From Fen-1038 sp042408355 (GTDB lineage: Bacteria; Chloroflexota; Anaerolineae; Anaerolineales; Villigracilaceae), in assembly GCA_042408355.1 (NCBI GenBank), contig JBHORD010000161.1:1-64000 (forward strand): a stretch of DNA of 64,000 bases, given 5' to 3'. Under the pieces are notes generated by a model. It was not told the DNA's origin, ran no database searches, and worked only from the letters and a program-made list of their open reading frames with translations. The position numbers were made by a program, and so were the translations under genes. Of the stretch, positions 53,388-63,600 are shown piece after piece; the stretch's first letter is position 1; the number at the start of each line of letters is the position of its first letter.

Positions 53388-53418
53388 CGGCTCTTCCGTA
53401 ATTGACAGGGAAGAGCCG
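53388..53418. other. Stem-loop with a related copy at 51808
   Basis: CGGCTCTTCC pairs with GGAAGAGCCG across a loop that contains GTAATTGACA. An A-tract precedes it, so it reads as a - strand terminator, yet no - strand gene lies above it. A degraded copy is at 51808-51830. Confidence 0.6.
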
Positions 53419-53548
53419 TAGTGTTAAAAGTGGTTTTCCCGTTAAAAACGGCAGAACCAAAAAACAACGCCAAGGCTGATGAAACCGAACGCCAAATCAA
53501 CGCGCTCATAAGGTGTTTGAGCGACTCAAAGAAATCATATTACTCAAT

Positions 53549-53638
53549 AACTGATGTTATGCAGTTTTCCCTGCAGCGCGTCCTTCATGCCGCCTGAAAG
53601 TGCGGGATAAATCTCGCGCTACTGCGTAAGGTGAGTCA
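53549..53638 (-). repeat. 90-bp hairpin repeat element, copy 2
   Basis: Reverse complement of 9809-9898 with about fifteen differences, mostly in the loop. The terminal stems (TTACGCAGT, AGCGCG) and the inner CAGGCGG are conserved. It lies in an intergenic region and is followed by a word-repeat patch, as copy 1 is flanked by one. Confidence 0.8.
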
Positions 53639-53786
53639 ATAAAAGAAGAATCAGGGGAAATACTCTGCTGATTTACCAGACAATTTCATTTAAAAAATCG
53701 AATATTCAATCTGCACATCGACTCGTTCGACCTGTAAGACTTTTGATACTTATTCGACCTGCCAGACCTGTTAAACTTCTGGACGT

Positions 53787-54989
53787 ATGAGACTCAAGCT
53801 CCAGCTTATCATCATCACCTGCCTCCGGGTTATTTTGAATACCATGCACAGGATGGTCTATCCATTCCTGGCGGTTTTTGCGCGCGGCCTCGGCGTGGAT
53901 GTGTCTGCCATTTCCTTTGCATTGGCTGGACGTAATGTGGCAAGCATCTTCAGCCCGGTGTTTGCGCCGGTCGCCGATCAGCGCGGACGCAAATTCGGAA
54001 TGCTGGCGGGAGCCGTGACGTTTACAGTCGGCGTTGGACTGGTTGCCATTTATCCAAGCCTTATCACGTTGACCATTGCTTTAATTCTGGCGGTCACCAG
54101 CAAATCGTTATTCGATCCGGCCATTCAAGCCTACTTCGGCGACCGCATAAATTACGAACAACGCGGCACGGCGCTCGCCATCACAGAAATGTCGTGGTCG
54201 CTGGCGTTTATTGCAGGAGTCCCGTTAATGGGGTTTTTGATCGCGCGCTTTGGGTGGTCGGCGCCGTTCCCGGTCCTGGCGGTGTTGGGAATCGGCATGT
54301 TCGTGGTTATTGGGTGGATGATCCCGCGCAACGATCCGCATCACACGTCAAATAACGACACGCGCAAAAACGCCCTCCTTGTGCTGACGTCCCTTCCCGC
54401 CCTGGCAGGGATTTCGATTGCATTATGGTCGAGCGCCGCCAATGAAATGGTCAACATTGTTTTCGGCGTGTGGCTGTCAGATTCCTTCGGATTGCAGATC
54501 GCGGCTTTGGCCGGCGCCTCCGCTGTCATCGGGCTGGCCGAATTGAGCGGAGAAGGACTTGTCGCCCTTGTCACCGATCGGATTGGCAAGCCGCGCGCCG
54601 TCATGATCGGATTGAGCGCCAACATCCTGGCATCCGTTCTTTTGCCGTTCATCGGCCAAACGGAAATCGGCGCGCTGGCCGGATTGTTTCTTTTTTACAT
54701 TTCATTCGAATACATGGTTGTCAGCCAGCTGCCGATGATGAATGAAGCCGTGCCGCAAGCGCGCGCTACCATGATGGCGTTCAACCTCGTCGGCTTTGGC
54801 GTTGGACGCTCGCTCGGCGCGTTGCTCTCGACATTGATTTATCGGCGGTTTGGATTTTTGACCGTGACGATGGCGGCCGCCGTGTTCAATGTTTTTGCGA
54901 TGATTGCACTGGCTGAAATGCGGCAGAGGGTCATTATCCTGCCCCGGCTGGTGACATGGTTCAAGCGCATGTTCCCGCGTGCAGGCTGA
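53787..54989 (+). CDS. MFS transporter
   Basis: A 400-residue major facilitator protein with about 11-12 membrane helices. The loop between helices 2 and 3 is DQRGRKFGML, the classical MFS D-x-x-G-R-K pattern (here QRGRK). The second half has a similar DRIGKPRAVMIG. It probably exports or imports a small molecule. Substrate cannot be predicted. A word-repeat patch lies directly upstream of its start. Confidence 0.88.
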   Translation: MRLKLQLIIITCLRVILNTMHRMVYPFLAVFARGLGVDVSAISFALAGRNVASIFSPVFAPVADQRGRKFGMLAGAVTFTVGVGLVAIYPSLITLTIALILAVTSKSLFDPAIQAYFGDRINYEQRGTALAITEMSWSLAFIAGVPLMGFLIARFGWSAPFPVLAVLGIGMFVVIGWMIPRNDPHHTSNNDTRKNALLVLTSLPALAGISIALWSSAANEMVNIVFGVWLSDSFGLQIAALAGASAVIGLAELSGEGLVALVTDRIGKPRAVMIGLSANILASVLLPFIGQTEIGALAGLFLFYISFEYMVVSQLPMMNEAVPQARATMMAFNLVGFGVGRSLGALLSTLIYRRFGFLTVTMAAAVFNVFAMIALAEMRQRVIILPRLVTWFKRMFPRAG

Positions 54990-55080
54990 TATAATTTCAC
55001 CTCAACGCCCTGCGTTCTTTCAGAGTTGGGAAGCGCAGAACGTCTTCGTAATGACATCATGAATTGGCTGAAGGATTTTT

Positions 55081-55683
55081 ATGTCTCAATCTCACTTAAC
55101 GCGCGGCAAAGGATTGCTCGAACCAATGCTGGCGCGCTTGCGGACTCAACGCGCCAACCGCCTCATTCCTCCGGACCTTCGAGCGGGCCGCATCCTCGAC
55201 ATCGGCTGCGGCTCTTATCCATATTTCCTCGCCCACACCGCATTCCAGGAAAAGTTCGCGGTTGACCAGTTGCCGATGCCGAAAGATGTTGCGGTCAATC
55301 ATCACATTGAATTCTTCACGCTCGATCTCAACAAAGAACCGCACCTGCCTTTCGATGATAACTTCTTCAGCGCAGTGACGTTGCTGGCCGTCGTCGAACA
55401 TCTCAATCCGGACAGCATGGCTTTGCTCTTCCGTGAAAGCCGCCGCGTGTTGAAACCCGGCGGACAGGTCATTCTCACCACGCCCGCCGCCTGGTCGGAT
55501 GGATTGCTCCGGTTCATGGCGCGCATCAATCTGGTCAGCGCCGAGGAGATTCACGAACATGCCTTCGCTTATACGCTGCCGCTGATAGGCTGGCATTTCG
55601 GTCAGGCAGGCTTTGAAATGAGCAAAGTCAAGTTTGGTTATTTCGAGTTTATGCTCAACATGTGGGCCATCGCGCAAAAATAA
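55081..55683 (+). CDS. Class I SAM-dependent methyltransferase
   Basis: A 200-residue methyltransferase. Motif I ILDIGCGSYPYFLAH is at about residues 38-52, and the acidic residue after beta-2 follows (VDQLP). LAVVEHLNPDSM and RVLKPGGQVILTTP are the later UbiE/type-11 motifs. Substrate unknown. The small-molecule or glycan methylation role is a guess. A terminator follows the stop. Confidence 0.85.
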   Translation: MSQSHLTRGKGLLEPMLARLRTQRANRLIPPDLRAGRILDIGCGSYPYFLAHTAFQEKFAVDQLPMPKDVAVNHHIEFFTLDLNKEPHLPFDDNFFSAVTLLAVVEHLNPDSMALLFRESRRVLKPGGQVILTTPAAWSDGLLRFMARINLVSAEEIHEHAFAYTLPLIGWHFGQAGFEMSKVKFGYFEFMLNMWAIAQK

Positions 55684-55688
55684 TCCAC

Positions 55689-55712
55689 CCACCGCTCCAA
55701 GAGGAGCGGTGG
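55689..55712 (+). terminator. Rho-independent terminator-like hairpin
   Basis: CCACCGCTCC pairs with GGAGCGGTGG across AAGA, followed by TTCTTAT. It lies 5 bp after the methyltransferase stop. Confidence 0.75.
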
Positions 55713-55767
55713 TTCTTATATCCATGTTCATCTGCGCAAGTGCAGGCGTCTGTGGTTTAATTCGATC

Positions 55768-57042
55768 ATGCTTATCCATTCCGCCTCTCAACTCCTGACT
55801 CTCCAAGGCGGCCCGCAACGCGGACGCGCCCTCGGCGCGCTGGGCATCATCGAAAACGGCGCGGTCATTATCCGTGATGAAAAGATTATCGCCGTCGGGT
55901 CAACCGATGAACTGCGCGCCTCGTATAAAGATGAGCCGACGTTGGACGCAAGCGGATGTGTCGTCATGCCCGGCTTCGTAGATCCGCACACACATCTGAT
56001 TTGGGCGGGCGACCGCGCCAGCGAGTTTGAAATGAAGATGGCGGGCAAATCCTATCTCGATATTCTCGCGGCGGGCGGCGGCATCCTCTCCACCGTGCGG
56101 CAGACGCGCGCCGCCTCGATTGAATCGTTGATCGCACAGACCCGTCCGCGGCTGTTTCGCATGTTCGCGCACGGCACGACCACCGTCGAAGCCAAGACCG
56201 GTTATGGCCTTCAAACGGCGACTGAACTTCGTCTGCTCAAAGCATTGCTGGCGCTCGAAGACGAATGCCCGATTGATCTTGCCATCACGTTCCTCGGCGC
56301 GCATGCCATCGCGCCCGAATACAAAGACGATCCGCAAGGCTACACCGACCTCGTTTGCGATACGATGCTTCCGACGGTTCAACAATGGTGGCAGACTCAT
56401 GCGCCGCGTCTGCCTCTTCCCTTTGTGGATGTCTTCTGCGAAGACCGCGCCTTCACGCTCGAACAATCGCGTCAAATCCTGACCCGGGCGCAGGCGCTCG
56501 GATTCCCCTTGAAAATTCACGCTGACGAGTTCGACAATCTCGGCGGCGCGTCGCTGGCGGTTGAGTTGGGCGCGGCGTCTGCTGATCACCTCGTCAAAAC
56601 CTCCGATGCCGATATTGCCGCCCTTGCAAAGTCAGACACAGTCGCGGTATCGCTTCCATGCACGCCGTTTGGATTGGCTGAACATGAATACACGCCTGCC
56701 CGTAAAATCATTGAAGCCGGCGGCATATTGGCTCTTGCCACCGATTGCAATCCCGGCACGAGTTGGAATGAATCCATGCAATTTGCGATTGCGCTGGCCT
56801 GCCGCTACATGGGCTTGACGCCTGCACAAGCCATCGCCGCCGCGACCATCAATGCCGCGCACGCCATCCGCCGCGCAAATACAATTGGTTCGATTGAAGA
56901 AGGCAAGCAGGCGGATTTATTGATTCTATCCGTACCGGATTATCGTCACATGGGGTATCGTTATGGAACGAATCTCGTTAAACAAGTGGTCAAACGCGGT
57001 CACGTTTATTCGGTGGATGTCGGTTATTATCGGACTGCATAG
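55768..57042 (+). CDS. hutI: Imidazolonepropionase
   Basis: A 424-residue amidohydrolase of the histidine breakdown pathway, converting imidazolonepropionate to N-formiminoglutamate. The metal-binding HTH is in VDPHTHLIWAGDR, and EAKTGYGL, KIHADEFDN and ATDCNPGTSWNE are HutI signatures. The length is typical. Other hut genes (hutH, hutU) are not in the window. A TTTAAT hexamer ends 6 nt before the ATG, so a leaderless start is possible. Confidence 0.93.
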   Translation: MLIHSASQLLTLQGGPQRGRALGALGIIENGAVIIRDEKIIAVGSTDELRASYKDEPTLDASGCVVMPGFVDPHTHLIWAGDRASEFEMKMAGKSYLDILAAGGGILSTVRQTRAASIESLIAQTRPRLFRMFAHGTTTVEAKTGYGLQTATELRLLKALLALEDECPIDLAITFLGAHAIAPEYKDDPQGYTDLVCDTMLPTVQQWWQTHAPRLPLPFVDVFCEDRAFTLEQSRQILTRAQALGFPLKIHADEFDNLGGASLAVELGAASADHLVKTSDADIAALAKSDTVAVSLPCTPFGLAEHEYTPARKIIEAGGILALATDCNPGTSWNESMQFAIALACRYMGLTPAQAIAAATINAAHAIRRANTIGSIEEGKQADLLILSVPDYRHMGYRYGTNLVKQVVKRGHVYSVDVGYYRTA

Positions 57043-57056
57043 AAAGGAGTTCGGTT

Positions 57057-57245
57057 ATGTCTATTGATCTTTCGAGTCTTAATTCCGTCATCTGGATCAT
57101 CGGCTTGCTTGTCGTTGTGATGGTCGTTCTCGGTATTCTGGGGTTTATCTTCAGGCACATCTTTCACTGGTTCGCGCGCGGCTGTGGTTGTGTCGGAACG
57201 ATTCTTGTGATCTTGATCGTTCTGCGCTTGTTGAGAATTCTCTAA
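57057..57245 (+). CDS. Small membrane protein (62 aa)
   Basis: A 62-residue protein with two hydrophobic helices (VIWIIGLLVVVMVVLGILGF and GTILVILIVLRLLRI) joined by HIFHWFARGCGCV. AAAGGAG precedes the ATG, and the gap to hutI is 14 bp. No named family. It is credible as a real gene because of its ribosome-binding site and its strong membrane pattern. Confidence 0.6.
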   Translation: MSIDLSSLNSVIWIIGLLVVVMVVLGILGFIFRHIFHWFARGCGCVGTILVILIVLRLLRIL

Positions 57246-57301
57246 CCCAAACTTTGCGGGTCGGAGCGCACGAGGCAACGCCGGCGTATGCGAGGAGAAA
57301 T

Positions 57302-57336
57302 AAAAAATCGGGACAAGATTTACTCTTGTCCCGATT
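57302..57336. terminator. Bidirectional terminator
   Basis: AATCGGGACAAGA pairs with TCTTGTCCCGATT (57306-57318 and 57324-57336). A-tracts and T-tracts flank it on the - strand side. It separates the small + strand gene from the - strand cytochrome b gene. Confidence 0.85.
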
Positions 57337-57338
57337 CA

Positions 57339-58046
57339 TCATCCGTAACGTTTGCCGAACCACATGCGTCCGAGCAAATTATCTTTTACGAAGAATTGAT
57401 GATAGAACGCCGCGCCGGCGTGGAAGACGATCAGCAGGAAAAATAGCGCCCAACTGACCCCGTGCAGACGACCCAACAGAAAGAAAAAATTGCCGCGTCC
57501 GGGGTTGCCCTCGAATCCGCCTTCGCCGCCGGGCCGTGGAAATTGGCCGGGCTGGAATTGACCATTGGGAGGAAACTGTCCGGGTCGAAATTCTCCCGGC
57601 GCAAAGCGCGGCGTTGTCGCTGCCAATCCAAACGTCCGCGCGAGGCGGTTGCCCTGCAATGCCAGAATAATCCCGGTGATCACGATGACGAACGTGAAGA
57701 AATACAATCCCCAGTGAGTCAGCTTGCCAACTATATCAAGGAAGGAATTGCCGGTGCTTGCCCAGTCCGGGCTTTTGGTGCGCCAGCGGACAATGAGACG
57801 GACGATCAATAAAACCAGCACCGTGATCCCGAGGATCATGTGGATTGCGAGTATTGGAAAGCCGGGAAGCAATAAACCTGCGCGGCGGCCCTCTCCGCCT
57901 TCGCCGCCGAGGAGACCGAGAAAAGCTGTGACAAAAATCAGAACGAAGATGAGCCAATGCAGAGCAACGAGCGCCGGATGATAGCGCTTTGGTTTCTCTT
58001 GAACAACGGAAACAGATGTCGGAAGGGACATGGCATCAGTGGACAT
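57339..58046 (-). CDS. Cytochrome b561-type membrane protein
   Basis: A 235-residue cytochrome b/b561-like protein with four helices. Histidines that can bind two hemes are in ALHWLIFV, LAIHMILG, LTHWGLYFF and IVFHAGAAFYHQFF. A long Pro/Gly-rich loop (PGEFRPGQFPPNGQFQPGQF) lies between the third and fourth helices. It would pass electrons across the membrane, as in hydrogenase or formate-dehydrogenase subunits or YodB-type proteins. The start at 58046 has AAAGGAG upstream. Confidence 0.8.
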   Translation of the reverse strand: MSTDAMSLPTSVSVVQEKPKRYHPALVALHWLIFVLIFVTAFLGLLGGEGGEGRRAGLLLPGFPILAIHMILGITVLVLLIVRLIVRWRTKSPDWASTGNSFLDIVGKLTHWGLYFFTFVIVITGIILALQGNRLARTFGLAATTPRFAPGEFRPGQFPPNGQFQPGQFPRPGGEGGFEGNPGRGNFFFLLGRLHGVSWALFFLLIVFHAGAAFYHQFFVKDNLLGRMWFGKRYG

Positions 58047-58210
58047 GAGCAAAAACTCCTTTGCGCCGAGTATACAGATGCTTGATGAACGGAAGATGAC
58101 AACTGAAGCCGCGTTTTCTTTTTCGGCGACTTCGCAAATGTGACCTACGGGTGACAATCGAAGATCTTTCTTTTGATAAAATAACCGCCTGTCAACCGCT
58201 CGGAGGAAAC

Positions 58211-59113
58211 ATGCAAATTGATATTATCGGCATACCGATTGATCTCGGCGCGGATCGCCGCGGTGTGGACATGGGCCCCAGCGCGATCCGCTACGCTCAT
58301 CTACAGCAAAAACTCGAAGCGCTTGGATATGCCGTTGAGGATAAAGGCAATATCGAAGTGCCCATTGCTGAGATGTGTTCCATCAATGATCCGAAACTGA
58401 AATATATTGACTGTATCGTTCCGATGTCCCGGCGCGCGGCGGGCGCAGTGTCCACGGCGATGCAGGCCGGGCATTTTCCGCTCGTGCTGGGCGGCGATCA
58501 CAGCCTGTCCATCGGTTCGATTCGCGGCGCGGCCAAATTCAAAAAACTCGGCGTGCTCTGGATTGATGCGCACGCGGATTTCAACACCGACAAAACCACG
58601 CCGTCCGGAAACATCCATGGGATGCCGCTTGCCGCGCTGTGCGGACGGGGGGACGCGCGTCTGACCCAATTGTGGGACGAGCCGCTTCCCGTCGTGGACC
58701 CGAGGCGGGTTGCCGTTATCGGAGCGCGTGACCTCGACCCGGGCGAGAAAGTCAATCTGCGCGAAGCGGGCGTGATGGTCATGGGCATGGAGCAGATTGA
58801 CCGTCTTGGAATGGTGACCGTCATGGAAAAAGCCATCGAGCGCGTTTCACGCGATGTGGACGGCCTTTATTTATCGTTCGACATGGACGTGATGGACCCG
58901 CGCCATGCGCCCGGCGTCGGCACGCCCGTCCCCGCCGGTCTGACCCAGCGCGAAGCGCACCTCGCCTGTGAGATGATTGCAGAAACAAGCCAACTAATTG
59001 GCATGGATATTGTGGAAGTCAACGCCATTCTCGATGTTCAAAATCAAACCGGCGCGCTGGCGGTGGAATTTGTTTTGTCCGCGCTTGGGAAAAGAATCTG
59101 GCACGGCGATTAG
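58211..59113 (+). CDS. rocF: Arginase
   Basis: A 300-residue arginase, hydrolysing arginine to ornithine and urea. Manganese ligands are in GGDHSLSIGS near 94-103, IDAHADFNTD near 117-126, and SFDMDVMDP near 222-230. The sequence THLACEM-type tail is conserved. AGGAGGAAAC precedes the ATG at 58211, which decides the start over 58151. No urea or arginine catabolism genes adjoin. The nearby agmatinase alternative is less likely given the close match to arginase spacing. Confidence 0.92.
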   Translation: MQIDIIGIPIDLGADRRGVDMGPSAIRYAHLQQKLEALGYAVEDKGNIEVPIAEMCSINDPKLKYIDCIVPMSRRAAGAVSTAMQAGHFPLVLGGDHSLSIGSIRGAAKFKKLGVLWIDAHADFNTDKTTPSGNIHGMPLAALCGRGDARLTQLWDEPLPVVDPRRVAVIGARDLDPGEKVNLREAGVMVMGMEQIDRLGMVTVMEKAIERVSRDVDGLYLSFDMDVMDPRHAPGVGTPVPAGLTQREAHLACEMIAETSQLIGMDIVEVNAILDVQNQTGALAVEFVLSALGKRIWHGD

Positions 59114-59142
59114 TTGGCAAAATTGTGATAAAGAACTAAAAT
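59114..59142 (+). promoter_or_regulatory. Promoter of the response-regulator operon
   Basis: TTGGCA at 59114-59119 and TAAAAT at 59137-59142 are separated by 17 bp. The -10 ends 6 nt before the ATG at 59149, so the mRNA should be leaderless. Confidence 0.6.
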
Positions 59143-59148
59143 AAAGTC

Positions 59149-59781
59149 ATGAATGTTCCCCGAGGTCCGTTGCTGATTGTGGAGGATGTTCCGGACACGC
59201 TCAATCTATTGAGGGTCACTCTGGAGTTTAAGGGATATCGCGTGTTGACTGCCCGAAACGGGCACGAAGCGCTGGATGCGATTCAAAAAGAACGTCCGTC
59301 CGTTATCATCACCGATATTTTGATGCCAAAGATGGACGGTTTCAGCCTGGTTCAGCGATTGCGAATCGATCCGGAGACTCGCAATATTCCCGTCATCTTT
59401 CTTTCCGCCACGTACGTATCGCCGGAAGACAAGCAGTTTGCAATGATGCTGGGCGCTACGCGCTTCATTGAGAAGCCCATTGATACGGAAGATTTTCTGA
59501 AGGCGATTTCTGAGCTGTTCATAAACGGAGTACCAGAAACCCCCAAGCCGCTCGATGAGCGGGAGTTTTATGAAGGTTACCGAAAGCGGCTCGAAATAAA
59601 ACTCCAGCATAAGAACACCCAGATTTCCCGCACCGAGCGCCTGCTGGAAACTCTGTCGGAGGAAGAGAAACCGCCGTTCCGCGTCGCCCTCCGCCAGGCT
59701 CTCGATGAACGGGAAGAGATCGAGCAGGAACTGGTTCAGATTCGCGAATTTATTAAAAAAAGCAATTCGTCAACGCAATGA
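59149..59781 (+). CDS. Response regulator with helical C-terminal domain
   Basis: A 210-residue receiver-domain protein. The phosphorylated Asp is D56 in TDILMPKMDGF, the acidic cluster is in VEDVPD at 11-16, and the switch Lys is in IEKPID near 109. The C-terminal 80 residues are charged and helical, with no DNA-binding domain seen. It likely works by protein contact. Its stop overlaps the inositol monophosphatase start (ATGA). No histidine kinase is adjacent. Confidence 0.88.
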   Translation: MNVPRGPLLIVEDVPDTLNLLRVTLEFKGYRVLTARNGHEALDAIQKERPSVIITDILMPKMDGFSLVQRLRIDPETRNIPVIFLSATYVSPEDKQFAMMLGATRFIEKPIDTEDFLKAISELFINGVPETPKPLDEREFYEGYRKRLEIKLQHKNTQISRTERLLETLSEEEKPPFRVALRQALDEREEIEQELVQIREFIKKSNSSTQ

Positions 59782-60560
59782 TCCAACCCGCATTAGCCGA
59801 ACTCGAAGAACTGGCCAGACGCGCCGGAAGTATTCTGCGCGGGAACTACCACAAGGAGCATCAAGTTTCTTATAAGGGTGTAATTGATCTGGTCACGGAA
59901 GTGGACCGCGCCTCGGAGGATTTTCTTCTGGGCGAGATCAACAAACGCTGGCCCGGCAGTTACATTATGGCAGAAGAAAGCGGAGTAACGCGGGGGGACA
60001 ATGTCTCCAGCTGGTATGTTGATCCGCTGGATGGCACGGTCAATTACGCTCATCGAGTTCCGATCTTTTCTGTTTCAATCGCTTACGCATACGATGGGGT
60101 CATGCGGCTTGGCGTAGTTTATGATCCGATGCGGGACGAAATGTTTGCGGCAGAGCGGGGGAAAGGCGCATGGTTGAACGGGAATCCAATTCATGCGTCG
60201 GATGCAACCGAATTGCAAAAGAGTCTGCTCGTTACCGGCTTTCCATACGACGCGTGGAATACGAAGCAAAACAACTTCGACAATTTTGTCCGCTTTGCAA
60301 AACTGACTCAGGGCGTGCGCCGCCTCGGATCCGCGGCGTTGGATGCGTCTTATGTGGCGGCCGGCCGTTTCGATGGCTTTTGGGAGTTATCTCTTAAGCC
60401 GTGGGATATCGCGGCGGGCGGCCTGATCGCGCGGGAAGCAGGCGCGACTGTCACCAATATCCAGGGAGGCGAAGATTATCTTTCGCCCCCGCAGTCCGTT
60501 ATTGCATCGGCGCCGGGCATTTATTCGGAAATGATGAGGCAGCTGGCCTCAGCGTCGTAA
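59778..60560 (+). CDS. Inositol monophosphatase family protein
   Basis: A 260-residue IMPase-fold phosphatase. The metal-binding motif 1 is IMAEESGVTRGD with WYVDPLDGTVNYAH, and motif 2 is WDIAAGGLIAREAG near 208. Substrates in this family include inositol phosphates, fructose-1,6-bisphosphate and PAP (3'-phosphoadenosine-5'-phosphate). PAP removal would suit the PAPS pathway far upstream, but the distance is large and this is only a note. It is translationally coupled to the response regulator. Confidence 0.88.
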   Translation: MIQPALAELEELARRAGSILRGNYHKEHQVSYKGVIDLVTEVDRASEDFLLGEINKRWPGSYIMAEESGVTRGDNVSSWYVDPLDGTVNYAHRVPIFSVSIAYAYDGVMRLGVVYDPMRDEMFAAERGKGAWLNGNPIHASDATELQKSLLVTGFPYDAWNTKQNNFDNFVRFAKLTQGVRRLGSAALDASYVAAGRFDGFWELSLKPWDIAAGGLIAREAGATVTNIQGGEDYLSPPQSVIASAPGIYSEMMRQLASAS

Positions 60561-60645
60561 TTTTTTAAATCCCCATAAGGCAGATATGGGTTCACGCTTT
60601 CTGATTAATCTGATTAAAATGGAAAGTTGGAAAACGTCGTGAACC

Positions 60646-63600
60646 ATGAGCCTGGCTGAAACTCCGATCAGTAAAACGAAGATTCTGCTTCCCAAGCGCC
60701 GCGCGGATTTATTGACGCGCAAGCGGCTGCTTGACGCGTTATATGAGTTTCTCGATCGAAAATTGATCATCGTTTCTGCGCCGGCCGGGTACGGAAAAAC
60801 GTCGCTGTTGATTGACCTGGCGCATCACAGCGACCTGCCGTTTTGCTGGCTGTCGCTCGATCCGCTCGACCGCGAGCCGCAGCGTTTCATCGCTTATTTC
60901 ATCGCCGCGCTGACCGAACGCTTTCCGCAGTTCGGCAATCGTTCGCGCTCCATGCTGAATACGATGACCAATCTGGAAAAGCAAATGGAACCCCTCCTGG
61001 TCACGCTGGTCAACGAGATTTACGATAATATCCACGAACATTTTGTAGTGGTGGTGGATGACTTTCACCTTCTGGATGAGGTGCAGGCCATTCAATATTT
61101 TGTAAATCGATTCGCTCAACTGGTCGGCGAGAACTGCCACTTAATTCTGTCTTCCCGTTCTTTGCCGGATCTTCAGGATTTGACTTTGCTCGTGGCCCGC
61201 GAACAGGTCGGCGGCCTGGATTTTTCGGACCTTACGTTCAGGCCAGATGAAATTCAGGCGCTTTTGGCGCAAAATCAACAGATTCACCTTTCTGATGCCG
61301 ATGCAAAAAAGCTCGTTGAGGCGACGGAGGGCTGGATTACGGGGCTGCAGTTTACTGATAAAAATCAACTGCACCGAGGGTCGAATTTCCATCCGCCTCA
61401 TGGGGTCGGCGTCAGTGTTTTCGATTATCTCGGCGAACAGGTGCTCGAACAGCAACCCGAATCGCTGCAGTTATTTCTCCTGCGAAGTTCCCTGCTGGAA
61501 GAATTCGACTCAAAATTATGCGATGCCGTTCTGGCTCCGTTCTATCATGAACAGCAGAACTGGTCAAAGTTGATTGATTTAATCATCCAGAAGAATCTAT
61601 TTGCCCTGCCCGTTGATGCGAACGGACAGTGGATTCGATATCATCATTTGTTTCGTGATTATTTGCAGGAGCGGATGCGCAGTGAACGCCCTGATGAGGT
61701 CTTTCCCATCCAGCAAAGGCTGGCGGAATATCAGGAAAAGCAAAGGCAGTGGGAAAGGGCCTACCAGCTTTACAAACAACTTGGAGACATGGATGCGCTG
61801 ACCGATATGATCGAACGAGCGGGCATATTCATGTATCAGAACGCGATGCTAACATTGGAAAGCTGGTTAAAGGATTTGCCGCCATCCATCGTTCAGAGGC
61901 GTCCGGGGTTGCTATCCCTGCAGGGCGCGGTCGAAACGGCGAAAGGAAATGCGGCGGAAGCGGTGGCGCTGTTCGATCGGGCAATGGTTAAATTTCGTGA
62001 ACAGCAAAACATTCCCGGCATAGCATTGACACTCGCACGGCGAGGCATGACTTATAAAATTTTGGGAAATTATAAGGCTGCAGTTCAGGACGCAGAGGAG
62101 ATTATCCAACTTACCCAATTTAGAGACGATTTGCAATGGAACTATGCGGAGGCGCTGCGCATAAAAGGCCTTAGCCTCTTCAGGGAAGGACAAACCCTTC
62201 AGGCGTCAGATTATCTGGATCGCGCATTGGATATTTATAATCGCGTGGACGATACTCATTCAATTCCCATCTTGTTAATGGAAACTGCCATGATTAATAC
62301 GGCGGGAGGCCGATACAAGGAGGCAAAGACCTCTTATGAAAAAGCCCTGTCTATCTGGAAAAAGGCTGGCAATTTGGCCTGGCAGGCGAGTTTGCTCAAC
62401 AACCTTGGATACTTGTATCATCAATTGGGGGAATATGAGCAGGCGGTTCATGCTTTGGAAGAGGGCCTGGTTTGCGCACGGCAGACTGGCAACAAACATA
62501 TAGAGGCGCTAATAGTTATTAGTTTGGGCGATTTATACGCCGAAGTTGAGGACTTTGAATTAGCCGCACAGAATTATCATCAGGCGCAGGAGCTAACCCA
62601 ACAATTTGACGAACAATTTCTTAACAACTACCTTGCTCTTGCAAAAGCCAATCTGGCTGTATTGAGAGAAGATATATTGGATGCGCGCGCAATCCTTGAT
62701 AGCGCCAACAGGGAAATCAAGACCAGCGGTTCGAATTACGAATTAGGTTTGTTCAAACTCATTATGGGACGTTTGCTATTGCTGGAATCAAAAAGCCTGG
62801 AAGCGGTCAAGGAACTGCTCCATGCCAAAGATTACTTTGTCAAGGATGGGCGCGAAACCGAAACCGTTTGGAGCCGCATTTGGCTGGCGGCTGCGCAGTG
62901 TCAAAGTCAAAATCTTGCCGCCGCACGAGAGGAGTTAAACATTGTTTTAAGAGACACAAAACAGATGAATCATTTCACGGTCACTGCTGCCTGGCAGGCA
63001 AAGAAATGGATGAAAGATCTACGCGACGATCCCGAACTCAAAACGTTTCTTAGGCCCTTATTTGAAAAGGTTGACCAGTTCGAGTTCCGATTGCCGCGCG
63101 TCCGCCGTCAGTTGAGGCGCATTGCAAGCACAATCGAGGTTCCGCCGTCGCAGTTGGTGATTCGTTCCTTTGGTCAGGGACAAGTATCAATCAACGGCAG
63201 GCCGCTGACAATCAGCGATTGGCAGACACAATCTGTCCGGGAATTATTTTTCTATTTTTTGGCGCAGGACCGGCCTGTGACTAAAGAGAGGATTAGTGAA
63301 ACGCTATGGCCCGACATTGACGAACCAGCCAAACTAAAATTGCGTTTCAAGAACGAAATTTACCGACTGCGGCGCGCGGTCGGCCAGGAAACAATTCTGT
63401 TTCGGGATGACCGCTATCAATTCAATTTTGCGGTGGATCATGAATATGACGTTGAAGCTTTTGAAGCCTACCTTGGCAGAGCCAGGTCTTCTGTGGCGGT
63501 TGAGGAGCAGATTGACTTTTATCGAAGAGCTATCGAATTAGTACATGGACATTATCTTGAAGATATTGATGCTACCTGGGTTTGGCCCGAACGCGAGCGT

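Larger units (their letters stand above)
53320..53786. other. 467-bp intergenic region with repeats
   Basis: No gene is supported here. The region contains a hairpin (53388-53418), a small stem CCGTT/AACGG near 53440-53452, copy 2 of the 90-bp hairpin repeat (53549-53638), and a word-repeat patch (53722-53780) of the type TTCGACCTGTAAGAC and TTCGACCTGCCAGACC ending 6 bp before the next ATG. Confidence 0.8.

Noticed and set aside
53291..53509. 72-codon - strand frame after the CcmC-like gene
   Set aside because: It spans the hairpin and the end of the upstream gene, with no recognisable protein pattern.
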